DNA from: DASPKT01 sp035626475
GTDB lineage: Bacteria > Pseudomonadota > Alphaproteobacteria > Azospirillales > Azospirillaceae
Assembly (NCBI GenBank): GCA_035626475.1
Contig: DASPNP010000022.1
Location: forward strand, 185,056 to 249,055
Direction of reading: 5' to 3'
DNA length: 64,000 nucleotides
Under the pieces are notes generated by a model. The model ran no database searches. It worked only from the letters and a program-made list of their open reading frames with translations, and was not told where the DNA came from. Shown in pieces: positions 9,501-17,199 of this stretch; the stretch's first letter is position 1, and each line of letters opens with the position of its first letter. The position numbers and the translations under genes are program-made.

Positions 9501-9722
9501 TGGGATGTCGGGCGGGGACCCCAGGGCTTCGCCGACTTCCTGACGCTGCCGCCGGGCTGGGCCGTGGCGGGCGCGGGCGACCTCGATCTCGACGGCCGCG
9601 ACGATGTGCTGATGCGCGAGGCCTCGTCGGGGCGGGCGGTGGTGTGGAACGGATCCGGCTTCCTCGACCTGGGCACGGTGCTGTCCGGGGTTGAGCTGCT
9701 GGGCATCGGGCCGACCGGGTAG
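6567..9722 (+). CDS. serralysin-like metalloprotease, paralog of the preceding gene
   Basis: This 1051-residue protein has the same architecture as the gene 70 bases upstream and clearly derives from a tandem duplication. It has N-terminal cysteines C10, C12 and C15 (CACPLCAG), the zinc site HEIGHALGLRH beginning at H173, and a Met-turn MSY at M213. One GGGGNDTIDGGAGID segment is followed by Calx-beta, PPC, Calx-beta and FG-GAP/VCBS repeats to the end, with the closing LLGIG shared by both proteins. The start is ATG 6567, preceded by GGGAAGAG. All catalytic residues are retained in both copies, so both may be active, perhaps on different substrates. No protease inhibitor or type I secretion gene is adjacent. 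Confidence 0.88.
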   Translation: MLIHQAEGPCACPLCAGDDPRLDPAGGTITAGPRAAASPDTLDKVPFRPEQAAAHLGRDARIWEDPVVTFGFREATPPGSYGRESEAFTPFSEAQRAATRESMALWDDVVGISFQEGPDGVSQILFGNSTHRSFQAYASQPGAGRGGDIWVNPNQASNLRLGMGDYGQHTLAHEIGHALGLRHPGEYDASDTSAPTYFEDAQFRQDTRQHTMMSYWSAFTSGATHVGTASTRYAATPLPYDVLAAQRLYGPDMATRTGDTTYGYNSTAGRAAFDFTGNTEPVVTIWDAGGADTLDLSDSRHAAVLDLRQGAFSDVNGLKGNLSIAYFTQIENAVGTRQADRITGNELPNLVTGGGGNDTIDGGAGIDTARYLGGRAGYEVVQSGSTVTVRDLSGAEGTDTLTGVERLAFADMVVDLAAIPAQPTVTLSNVRAVEGTERGGTMMFELVLSQAATQTVTVAYATRGLSAQPGQDFEAASGTVTLAPGQSSALIPVRVFADSVAEGDEAFQLVLTSVTGAQLAGGGELRATATLLEDDPSAVDEAPADATTTRELTLGQSVTGGLQRQGDADWYKVSLKAGTAYAISLQGRTSADGSLEDPMLKLFNPDGQFLVEDDDGGAGRNSLITYTPLFDGTYYVQAQAWDDDYAGTYTLVVRPNWQPQVPELSIAAARVTEGEGGTAALVFTLTLSEAAMDAVTVWAATEDGTAAAGLDYRPLSQALRFEPGQISLTVTVPVSGDRTAEGDETVTLRLSDVRGAVFADNALTLTAAGTLADDDVQSAPLQPGVLLALPDGAVLAWAPDLGAEGFRDLGGLDGTARLAADLTGDGRLDLLLRRDDGRYAVLDAAQGPGGAVPLPDIGADLPLLAGRFVGSGAADLLLRDPATGALRFLDAATGTTEPFLTPGAATSVVGAADLEGRGRDAVLFQNADTGAVIAWSGGAFRDLLTLPAGWRVAATGDFMGDRADDLLLQDTVAGTLLFWDVGRGPQGFADFLTLPPGWAVAGAGDLDLDGRDDVLMREASSGRAVVWNGSGFLDLGTVLSGVELLGIGPTG

Positions 9723-9730
9723 GGCGCGAC

Positions 9731-10252
9731 ATGACCCAACCGCAGAGCCAGCTCAGGGTCCGCGCCGCCGGCCCGGAAGACGCCGCGGCATTGGTGGCGC
9801 TGAACAACCAGCTGGTGTCCCAGACCGACCTCATGGTCCTGCTGCCGATCGAACCGGCGACCGGCACCGGCCAGCTGCGCGCCCTGCTGGAGCGGCAGGC
9901 GATCGAGGGCAGCCGCCTGATCCTGATCGCCGACATCGACGGCGCGCCGGTCGGCATGGCCATCGGCACCGCCGATCCCAACCCGCGCTACCGCGGCGTG
10001 GTGGAGATGGAGGTCGGGGTCGTGCAGGCCGCCTGGGGGCGCGGCATCGGCCGCATCCTGATGCAGCTGGTGGAGCGCCGCTGGACCGAGCGCGGCGCCC
10101 GGCGCTTCCAGCTGCGCGTCCTGGATCGGAACGAGCGCGGCCTGCGCCTCTACCGCAGCCTCGGCTACCAGGAGGAGGGCCGGCTGCGCTGCAACGTGGC
10201 GATGCCGGACGGCAGCTTCGCGGATCAGGTGCTCATGGGGAAGCTGGTCTGA
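9731..10252 (+). CDS. GNAT-family N-acetyltransferase
   Basis: This 173-residue protein fits a single GNAT domain that transfers an acyl group from acyl-CoA to an amine. The acyl-CoA pyrophosphate loop is visible as QAAWGRGIGRIL near residues 98-109. It is preceded by strand 4 (GVVEMEVGVV) and followed by RVLDRNERGLRLYRSLGYQEEGRLR, the typical C-terminal part including the conserved Tyr. The substrate is unknown. It starts 8 bases after the second protease stop and may be co-transcribed. Its 3' end overlaps the opposite-strand nuclease gene by 20 bases. Confidence 0.9.
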   Translation: MTQPQSQLRVRAAGPEDAAALVALNNQLVSQTDLMVLLPIEPATGTGQLRALLERQAIEGSRLILIADIDGAPVGMAIGTADPNPRYRGVVEMEVGVVQAAWGRGIGRILMQLVERRWTERGARRFQLRVLDRNERGLRLYRSLGYQEEGRLRCNVAMPDGSFADQVLMGKLV

Positions 10253-10928
10253 TTCCCGCCCCGTCCGCCTGAGATCCGGGGCGCGCTCCCCCATACCGCC
10301 GTTCCAGAGCCGCGCGGATGTTGGCCGCCGTGCGCTTGCCGAAGCCGGGCAGCGCGGCGATCTCCGCGTCGGTGGCGCGGAAGACGGCGGCGACCGAGCC
10401 GAAATGCGACAGCAGCAGGCGGGCGCGCCGCGCGCCGATCCCGGGCAGGCCGCCGACGATGAATTCGGCGGCGCGGTCCGGGTCCTCGGGCTTGGCGTGG
10501 CGGGGGGCGACCTCGCCGCTGCCATCGCCCTGAAGGTGGCGTGCCATGGCGACGATGAGGGCGGCGGTCTGGTCCTTGCCATCCGTGTGCAGGACCGAGG
10601 TGCCGCGCAGCACCGCCAGCCGCGACAGCGCCCCCGCCAAGGCATTGCGGCTGATGCCGATGCCGGTCGCGAAGGGATCGCCCTCCACCAGCCACAGCAC
10701 CTTGGCGTAGGTCTCGGCCAGCCGGGCCGCCTGATCGGCGAAGCGGCCGTCCATGATGCTGCGGACGAAGTCGTCGGCCGTCTTGCGCTCGGCCGCCGCG
10801 TCGGGGCCGATGACGAAGTTGGCGACGCTGAGCGGCCGCACCTCCAGCTCCACCTCGCGGTGCGCCGCTAAAAGCCCGCGCATGGCGGGCGGCTCGCGGT
10901 TGTCGATGATGATGCGCACGCCGGTCAT
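10233..10928 (-). CDS. ERCC4/XPF-type nuclease with tandem helix-hairpin-helix
   Basis: This 231-residue protein joins an ERCC4 nuclease domain to a C-terminal (HhH)2 DNA-binding domain, the order seen in XPF/MUS81-type structure-specific endonucleases. The active-site pieces are IIIDNRE near residues 6-12 and the ERK-x-x-D signature as AERKTADDF near 51-59. The two hairpins are visible as GLPGIGARRARLLL near 160 and ALPGFGKRTAANIRAAL near 191. No helicase domain is present, so it resembles the minimal nuclease form rather than archaeal Hef. A role in processing branched or flap DNA is likely. It is convergent with the GNAT gene and not in an obvious DNA-repair operon. Confidence 0.85.
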   Translation of the reverse strand: MTGVRIIIDNREPPAMRGLLAAHREVELEVRPLSVANFVIGPDAAAERKTADDFVRSIMDGRFADQAARLAETYAKVLWLVEGDPFATGIGISRNALAGALSRLAVLRGTSVLHTDGKDQTAALIVAMARHLQGDGSGEVAPRHAKPEDPDRAAEFIVGGLPGIGARRARLLLSHFGSVAAVFRATDAEIAALPGFGKRTAANIRAALERRYGGARPGSQADGAGIRPASP

Positions 10929-10972
10929 GGCCGTTCCTCCCGAAGGGGGAACAGCCGGACGGGCGCTAAGTC

Positions 10973-11653
10973 TCAGCGCGCGCCGACCGCGCGGTCGGAG
11001 ACGTAGGGGTTGGTCATGCGTTCCTGCCCGAAGGTCGAGGGCTGGCCGTGGCCGGGCAGGAAGGTGACGTCGTCGCCCAGCGGGAACAGCTTGTCGCGCA
11101 CCGAGCGGATCAGCGCGTTATGGTCGCCGCGCGGGAAGTCGGTGCGGCCGATGGAGCCCTGGAACAGCACGTCGCCGACCAGGGCGAAGCGCGCCGCGTC
11201 GTTGTGGAAGACGACATGGCCCGGCGTGTGGCCGGGGCAGTGCAGCACCTGGAAGGAAAGCTCGCCCACCGTCAAGGTGTCGCCCTCCTCCAGCCAGCGC
11301 GTCGGCGTGAAGGGGCGGGCGTGGGTCATGCCGTAGCCGGCGCCGTCCTGCGCCAGCCGGTCGATCCAGAACTGGTCCTCGCGCTGGGGCCCGTCGATCG
11401 GCACGCCCGTCCGCTCGGCCAGATCCGCCACGGCCGCCGCATGGTCGACATGGGCGTGGGTGACCAGGATGCGCTCCAAGGTCAGTCCCTGCTTCGCCAG
11501 CAGGTCCAGGATCGTGTCCACCCCGTCGCCGGGATCGCAGACCGCCGCGCGCTTCGTGGCCGTGCACCAGACGATCGAGCAGTTCTGCTGGAAGGCCGTG
11601 ACGGGGATGACCGCCACCTTCAGGGGGGAGGCGTTCGCCTTGCCGTCGGTCAT
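10973..11653 (-). CDS. metallo-beta-lactamase-fold hydrolase, glyoxalase II-like (YcbL type)
   Basis: Starting at the ATG at 11653 the protein has 226 residues. The metal ligands of the glyoxalase II/YcbL family are all present: THAHVDH (H66, H68, D70, H71), CPGHTPGH (H142), GDVLF (D161) and LPGHG (H202). The short length, without the large GloB C-terminal domain, favours the YcbL-like group, which hydrolyses glutathione or CoA thioesters. An upstream in-frame start at 11713 would add 20 Arg/Ser-rich residues and overlap the next gene, so I reject it. It lies 19 bases downstream of a methyltransferase stop on the same strand. Confidence 0.88.
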   Translation of the reverse strand: MTDGKANASPLKVAVIPVTAFQQNCSIVWCTATKRAAVCDPGDGVDTILDLLAKQGLTLERILVTHAHVDHAAAVADLAERTGVPIDGPQREDQFWIDRLAQDGAGYGMTHARPFTPTRWLEEGDTLTVGELSFQVLHCPGHTPGHVVFHNDAARFALVGDVLFQGSIGRTDFPRGDHNALIRSVRDKLFPLGDDVTFLPGHGQPSTFGQERMTNPYVSDRAVGAR

Positions 11654-11672
11654 CGTCCGCCTCCTCGCGCCG

Positions 11673-12407
11673 TCAGAGCGGCTTGTCGTTGGTGAAGGGC
11701 GGCGCGCCGGCATTGCCGGCCTTCATCCGCGCCTGGTCGTCCTTGTACTGGTTCAGGTGGATGCGGGTCAGCCGGTCCGGCTGCTCGGTGCCGGGCAGGC
11801 GGCCGCGGGCATCCACCTCGCTGGCGGGGCGCTTGCGGATGATCAGCTCGATCCCGCTCTCGCCCACCGGCGTCAGGGTCTGGTCGAAGCGCGGCAGGCC
11901 GTAGCGGTGGCCGCCGTTCAGCAGTTCGATCTTCAGGATCTCGGCCGTGGCGTCCAGCTTCTGGACCAGCTCCACCAGATTGATGGACCGCTCGCTCCAG
12001 GAGCGCGGCTTGAAGATGCTGAAGGTCCACTTATGGTCGCGGTTGAAGCTGCTGGGGAAGACGCCCTGCTCGTACAAATCCTCGTCCGGCACCATGATGA
12101 TCACGTGGCCGCCGGGCTTGGTCACCCGCAGCCAGTTGCGCAAGCCCTCCACCGGATCGTTCAGATGCTCCAGGCAGTGGCTGGAATGGACGAAGTCGAA
12201 GGTGTCGTCCGCCACGCCTTCCATGAACTGGGCGTCGCCGTCCTCCAGGTCCCAGATGCGCACGCTCTCCATGAGCGGGAACAGCTCGGTGTAGAGCGAC
12301 AGCGGGTCCGGCGCGCCGCCGATGTCCACGCCGCTGCCGCGGAAGTAGCGCGTCGCGAAGTTGGGCTCGCGCAGGCGGCGGGCGATGGACTTGCTGCATT
12401 CCTTCAT
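11673..12407 (-). CDS. class I SAM-dependent methyltransferase
   Basis: I set the start at ATG 12407, giving 244 residues that begin MKECSKSIARRLREPNF. The further upstream open frame, to 12692, has no methyltransferase homology and covers the probable promoter. Motif I is GVDIGGAPDPL near 26-36. The motif 4 region reads FDFVHSSHCLEHLNDPVEGL near 69-88, followed by TKPGGHVIIMVPDEDLYEQ. A C-terminal tail contains FPSSFNRDHKWTFSIFKPRSW, a feature seen in glycan-locus methyltransferases. The substrate is unknown. It is divergent from the large glycosyltransferase fusion at 12743, with which it shares a 335-base intergenic region. Confidence 0.85.
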   Translation of the reverse strand: MKECSKSIARRLREPNFATRYFRGSGVDIGGAPDPLSLYTELFPLMESVRIWDLEDGDAQFMEGVADDTFDFVHSSHCLEHLNDPVEGLRNWLRVTKPGGHVIIMVPDEDLYEQGVFPSSFNRDHKWTFSIFKPRSWSERSINLVELVQKLDATAEILKIELLNGGHRYGLPRFDQTLTPVGESGIELIIRKRPASEVDARGRLPGTEQPDRLTRIHLNQYKDDQARMKAGNAGAPPFTNDKPL

Positions 12408-12742
12408 GGGGCACGGCCTTGAAGCTGGAACTGTGATGGGGCCGGAATAGCCGAATCCGCACCGGCGCTCAACCCCGGCACGCCGTTCCATCCCCCGGAG
12501 TACCACCAGGAGAGCGGGGGCCGCCCCGCCGGCGCCCGTGACAGGGGGCGGCTTTGCGCGCAAAACGGTGGGAAGGGATGTCCCATTGCACGCCGCGCTC
12601 GCCGGCCATGCCCGGGCCTGTGCAGGAAGTTGTTGACGACGCCTCGCTGATCCCCCCCATCTCTCGGGGAGATGCCCATTGCCGCGCCCCACCGATGGCG
12701 CGATAAGAAGGGGCGCCCCGGGCGGAAACGCCCTGTGAGGAA
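12408..12742. promoter_or_regulatory. 335-base divergent intergenic region
   Basis: No gene is seen between the start codons of two outward-facing genes, so this must hold both promoters. It contains a perfect 12-base palindrome TTTGCGCGCAAA at 12553-12564, a candidate regulator site. I could not find a convincing -35/-10 pair for either direction. Confidence 0.4.
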
Positions 12743-15700
12743 ATGTTCACGGTCACCATGGTTTCGAAACGGTCCGACAGTCCGGCCCCCTCCCGGGTCG
12801 ACACGCTGCTTGCCGCCCATCCTATCCTGGTCGAGACGCCCGACCGGCTCACCGACATCGGCAGCTGGCACCTGCACATCCCCTTCGCCTTCTGGTGCAT
12901 GTCGGCGCTGAGGCCGCGGCTGTTCGTGGAGCTGGGCACGCACAGGGGCGACAGCTATTCGGCCTTCTGCCAGGCGGCCGACCGGCTGCAGACCGGCACG
13001 CTCTGCTACGCCGTGGACACCTGGGCCGGCGACGAGCATGCCGGCGCCTACCAGGATGACGTGTACAACGAGCTGCGGGCCTACCACGACCCGCGCTACG
13101 GCCGCTTCTCGGCGCTGGTGCGCGCGACCTTCGACGAGGCGCTGGGGCATTTCGCCGACGGTTCCGTCGACCTGCTGCACATCGACGGGCTGCACACCTA
13201 CGAGGCCGTGCGCCACGATTTCGAGACCTGGCTGCCCAAGCTGAGCGACCGCGCCGTGGTGCTGTTCCACGACTGCAATGTCCGCGAGCGCGACTTCGGC
13301 GTCTGGAAGCTGTGGGAGGAGGTCTCGGGCCGCCACCCGCACCTGTTCTTCCCCTTCGGCCACGGGCTCGGCGTGCTGGCCGTGGGCAAGGAAGTACCGC
13401 CGGCGCTGGCCGAGCTGATCGCCCTGCCGGAGGCCGAGCGGCAGGAGCTGATGGTCCGCTTCCACCGGCTGGGTCGGCCGATCCAGCTGATGGGCGACCG
13501 GGTGCGCCTGCGGCTGGAGCGGGACGAGCTTCGGGACACCATCGAGCGCTACACCGAGGAGCTGACCCGGCTCCGCGAGGAGAACGGCCGCTATCCCGGC
13601 GCCATCGAGGAGCGCAACGCCCAGATCGTCAGGCTGACGACCGAGCTGGCCCACGCCCGCGACCGGCTGTCGCTGATCGAGCCGGGCATCCTGGTGCGCG
13701 ACGACCGCATCCTGCAGCTGACCGAGGAGGTGGCGAAGCTCTCCGAGCGGGTGCTGGCGGTCCAGAACACGCTGGGCGAGCGCGAGCGCCACATCGCCGA
13801 CCTGCTGCGCGAGCTGACCTCGCTGCGCGACCTGGCGGGCTCGCTGCAGGGCGGCGTCGCCGAGCGCGACAACCGCATCCTGCAGCTGATCGCCGAGATC
13901 ACCGACCTGCGCGACCGGCTGGGCGCCACCGAGGGCGGCGTCGCCGACCGCGACCGCACCATCGCCGAGCTGCGCGCGATGGTGACCGAGCTGCGCGAGG
14001 CGGCGGCCGAGCGTGACCGCCTGCTGGGCTATGTCGACCGCGCGCACCATGCCGAGGCCGAGGCCGCCGCGCTGGCCGCCGGCAACGCGCAGCTGAAGGC
14101 CGATCTCGACGGTGCCACCGCCGACCGCAACGCCTGGATCGCCGAGCTGAACCGCCGCGAGCGCGAGTGGGAGGGCCAGTCCGGCCAGGCCGCCGCCGAG
14201 ATCGCCCGGCTGAACCAGGAGATCCTGGCGCGTGAGGCGCGCATCGCGGCCCTCTACGCCTCGGCCAGCTGGAAGGCGGGGGCGCCGGTGCGCCTCGCCG
14301 GCCGCACCGCCCGGGGCCTTGCCCGCGGGCTGCGCGCCGCGGTCAGGGGGGTACTTCGGCCCCTCTTCTTCCTGATCCCGCTGCCGGCCTCGACCAAGCA
14401 CCGCATCAAGTTCTCGCTCTACCACCGCCTGCCCTTCCTGGCGCCGGCTGGCAGCGGCCCGGGCGACTGGGTGATGGCGGAGCAGCGCGTAGCGCAGATG
14501 ATCCCGGCCCCGATGGTCGATCCCGGCGCCGTGCCGGCCCGCGCCCCGGAGTTCCCGGAAGTCCAGGGCGAGCCGGACGTCAGCATCATCATCCCGGTCT
14601 ACAACCAGCTCGACTACACGCTGCGCTGCGTCCAGAGCATCGCCGAGACCGAGACGAAGCTGAGCTTCGAGGTCATCCTGGCGGACGACTGCTCGACCGA
14701 CGGCACCCAGGCGGCCTTCGAGGGGGTGCGCGGCATCCGCTATGTCCGCAACCCTGAGAATCTCGGCTTCCTGCGCAGCTGCAACCGCTCCGCCGGTTTC
14801 GCCCGCGGCCGCTATATCGTGCTGCTGAACAACGACACGGTCATCCATCCGGGCTGGCTGGACGAGCTGATCGGTACGTTCAAGACGGTGCCCGAGGCCG
14901 GCATGGTCGGCTCCAAGCTGGTCTATCCGGACGGGCGGCTGCAGGAGGCCGGTGGCATCATCTGGCGCGACGGCTCGGGCTGGAACTTCGGCCGCTTCGA
15001 CGATCCGAAAAAGCCCGAGTACAACTACCTGCGCGAGGTCGATTACTGCTCCGGCGCCTCCATCGCCGTGCCGCGCGACCTGTGGGAGAGGCTGGGCGGC
15101 TTCGACGACGCCTTCGCCCCGGCATATGGCGAGGACAGCGACCTGGCCTTCCGGGTGCGGCAGGCCGGGCGCAAGGTGCTGTACCAGCCGCTGTCCTGCG
15201 TGACCCATTTCGAGGGCATCTCGCACGGCACCGACACCAGCACCGGCGGCAAGGCCTACCAGGTCGCCAACGCCAAGCGCCTGTACGAGCGCTGGCAGGG
15301 CGCGGTGGCCGGCAACGGCGAGCCGGGCGAGCGGCCGATGGTCAACAAGGACCGGGGCGTGTCCAAGCGCGTGCTGTTCCTGGACGCCTGCACGCCGACG
15401 CCGGACCAGGACGCCGGCTCGGTCACGGCGCTGGGGCTGATGCGCGCCTTCCAGGGCGCCGGCTACAAGGTCACCTTCGTGCCGGAGGACAATTTCCTGT
15501 ACATGCCGCCCTACACCACCGACCTGCAGCGGCTGGGCATCGAGTGCCTGTACTACCCGTACAACGGCTCGGTGTCGGAGCATCTGGAGCAGGCGGGCGA
15601 CCTGTACGACGTGGTCTTCGTCTTCCGCGTCGGCGTGGCCGAGAAGCATCTGGAGGCCATCCGCCGCCTGGCGCCCCGGGCCAAGATCATCTTCCATACC

Positions 15701-16489
15701 AGCGACCTGCACTTCCTGCGCGAGGAGCGGCAGGCCGCGCTGGAGAACGACGCGAAGCGCGCCCGCGACGCCGAGCGCATGAAGGAGCGAGAGCTGGCCG
15801 TCATCGGCTCGGTCGACTGCGCCGTCGTGCACAGCGTCTATGAGCGCGAGCTGCTGGTGAAGCTGCTGCCCCAGGCGAACGTCTACGTCTTCCCCTGGAT
15901 CCTGGACGTGGAGGGCACCGACGTGCCCTTCGCCGAGCGCCAGGGCGTGATGTTCCTGGGCGGCTACGGCCACCCGCCGAACGTCGACGCGGTGGAGTAT
16001 TTCGTGGCCGAGGTGCTGCCGCTTGTCCATGAGACGCTGCCGGACATGGTCTTCTACGCCGTCGGCGCCAACCCGCCCGACAAGCTGAAGGCGCTGGCCT
16101 CCGACAAGGTGGTGGTCACCGGCATGGTGCCGACGCTGAAGCCCTGGTTCGACCGGGCGCGGGTGTCGGTGGCGCCGCTGCGCTACGGCGCCGGCATCAA
16201 GGGCAAGGTGGCGGTCGCCATGTCCCACGGCTCGCCCATGGTCGCCACCCGCGTGGCGTCGGAGGGCATGCAGCTGGTCGACGGCGAGCATGTGCTGGTC
16301 GCCGACGATCCCCGGGCCATGGCCGACGCCATCGTGAGGCTCTATCGGGACGAGGATCTGTGGAACCGCCTGTCCACGGCGGGGCTGCGCTTCATCGACG
16401 ACAATTATTCCTGGGCCGCGGGCCTGAACCATGTCCGCCGCATCCTGGACAGCGTCGGCGCGGGCGAGACGAAGCTGGCGGCGGAGTGA
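12743..16489 (+). CDS. fusion protein: methyltransferase, long coiled coil, GT2 and GT4 glycosyltransferases
   Basis: This 1248-residue protein carries four modules. Residues 40-215 form a Methyltransf_24-like class I methyltransferase (VELGTHRGDSY from V62; HIDGLHTYE from H146; ending FHDCN). About 255-500 is a heptad-rich coiled coil with repeated Arg/Glu-rich units. After a YASASWK hinge, a GT2 domain starts at D612 (DVSIIIPVYNQ) with ADDCSTDGT and LLNNDT acidic motifs and a C-terminal GEDSDLAFR. A GT-B (GT4) domain runs from about 875 to the end with the donor-site region PLRYGAGIKGKV. It probably adds two sugars, and perhaps a methyl group, to a surface glycan. It opens a three-gene run with two methyltransferases. 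The start follows GTGAGG by only two bases; M6 at 12758 is an alternative. Confidence 0.88.
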   Translation: MFTVTMVSKRSDSPAPSRVDTLLAAHPILVETPDRLTDIGSWHLHIPFAFWCMSALRPRLFVELGTHRGDSYSAFCQAADRLQTGTLCYAVDTWAGDEHAGAYQDDVYNELRAYHDPRYGRFSALVRATFDEALGHFADGSVDLLHIDGLHTYEAVRHDFETWLPKLSDRAVVLFHDCNVRERDFGVWKLWEEVSGRHPHLFFPFGHGLGVLAVGKEVPPALAELIALPEAERQELMVRFHRLGRPIQLMGDRVRLRLERDELRDTIERYTEELTRLREENGRYPGAIEERNAQIVRLTTELAHARDRLSLIEPGILVRDDRILQLTEEVAKLSERVLAVQNTLGERERHIADLLRELTSLRDLAGSLQGGVAERDNRILQLIAEITDLRDRLGATEGGVADRDRTIAELRAMVTELREAAAERDRLLGYVDRAHHAEAEAAALAAGNAQLKADLDGATADRNAWIAELNRREREWEGQSGQAAAEIARLNQEILAREARIAALYASASWKAGAPVRLAGRTARGLARGLRAAVRGVLRPLFFLIPLPASTKHRIKFSLYHRLPFLAPAGSGPGDWVMAEQRVAQMIPAPMVDPGAVPARAPEFPEVQGEPDVSIIIPVYNQLDYTLRCVQSIAETETKLSFEVILADDCSTDGTQAAFEGVRGIRYVRNPENLGFLRSCNRSAGFARGRYIVLLNNDTVIHPGWLDELIGTFKTVPEAGMVGSKLVYPDGRLQEAGGIIWRDGSGWNFGRFDDPKKPEYNYLREVDYCSGASIAVPRDLWERLGGFDDAFAPAYGEDSDLAFRVRQAGRKVLYQPLSCVTHFEGISHGTDTSTGGKAYQVANAKRLYERWQGAVAGNGEPGERPMVNKDRGVSKRVLFLDACTPTPDQDAGSVTALGLMRAFQGAGYKVTFVPEDNFLYMPPYTTDLQRLGIECLYYPYNGSVSEHLEQAGDLYDVVFVFRVGVAEKHLEAIRRLAPRAKIIFHTSDLHFLREERQAALENDAKRARDAERMKERELAVIGSVDCAVVHSVYERELLVKLLPQANVYVFPWILDVEGTDVPFAERQGVMFLGGYGHPPNVDAVEYFVAEVLPLVHETLPDMVFYAVGANPPDKLKALASDKVVVTGMVPTLKPWFDRARVSVAPLRYGAGIKGKVAVAMSHGSPMVATRVASEGMQLVDGEHVLVADDPRAMADAIVRLYRDEDLWNRLSTAGLRFIDDNYSWAAGLNHVRRILDSVGAGETKLAAE

Positions 16490-16490
16490 C

Positions 16491-17174
16491 ATGCACACCA
16501 GTTCCCTGAACCACATGGCCGACCTGGTCGGACGCTATCTCGACCCGGCCCGGCCGATCGAGGTGCTGGACATCGGCTCCTACGACGTCAATGGCTGCTA
16601 CAAGCCGCTGTTCGACAAGCCCGGCTGGAAATACCAGGGCTGCGACCAGGCGGAGGGGCCGAACGTCGACTTCGTGCTGACCGACCCCTACCGGCTGCCG
16701 CTGCCGCCGGGCAGCCTGGATCTGGTCATCTCCGGCCAGGCCTTCGAGCATGTCGAGTTCTTCTGGATCAGCTTCCTGGAGATGACCCGGGTGCTGAAGC
16801 CCGGCGGCATGATCTTCCTGATCGCGCCGTCGCGCGGGCCGGAGCACCGCTATCCCGTGGATTGCTGGCGCTTCTACCCCGACGCCTACCGGGCGCTGGC
16901 GCGCTATGGCGGGCTGGAGCTGCTGGAGGTCACCACCGACTGGGAGCCGCATCCCGATCCCGACAGCGGCCCCTGGGGCGATACGGTCGGCGTCTTCCGC
17001 AAGCCGGCCACGGCGCCGGCGGGCGGCAAGGGCCGGCTGCTGATCGACCTGGACGCCGGCACGCTGCAGGAGATCCCGGCCGACGGCGCCGAGCCGCGCA
17101 CGCTGGACCTCTACGCCCGCGAGGCGGGGGAGCGGATCGGCGAGCTGCTGACCAAGGTCTATTGGCGCGCCTGA
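16491..17174 (+). CDS. class I SAM-dependent methyltransferase
   Basis: Starting at ATG 16491, one base after the preceding stop, the protein has 227 residues. Motif I is VLDIGSYDVNG near residues 24-34. The acidic second motif is QGCDQAEGPNVD, and SGQAFEHVEFFWISFLEMTRVLKPGGMIFLIAPSRG holds the usual post-I region. It is followed by PVDCWRFYPDAYRALARYGG, a stretch typical of methyltransferases in polysaccharide loci. The tight spacing argues for translational coupling with the upstream fusion glycosyltransferase. An earlier in-frame start at 16431 lies inside that gene. The acceptor is unknown; a sugar hydroxyl is the simplest guess. Confidence 0.88.
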   Translation: MHTSSLNHMADLVGRYLDPARPIEVLDIGSYDVNGCYKPLFDKPGWKYQGCDQAEGPNVDFVLTDPYRLPLPPGSLDLVISGQAFEHVEFFWISFLEMTRVLKPGGMIFLIAPSRGPEHRYPVDCWRFYPDAYRALARYGGLELLEVTTDWEPHPDPDSGPWGDTVGVFRKPATAPAGGKGRLLIDLDAGTLQEIPADGAEPRTLDLYAREAGERIGELLTKVYWRA

Positions 17175-17199
17175 CGCGCCCGCCATCGAGGGTTGTTCC

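Noticed and set aside
12404..16516. 1370-residue minus-strand open frame opposite the glycosyltransferase fusion
   Set aside because: Composition is Arg/His/Gln/Ala-rich with no recognisable fold; the plus strand encodes well-supported domains.
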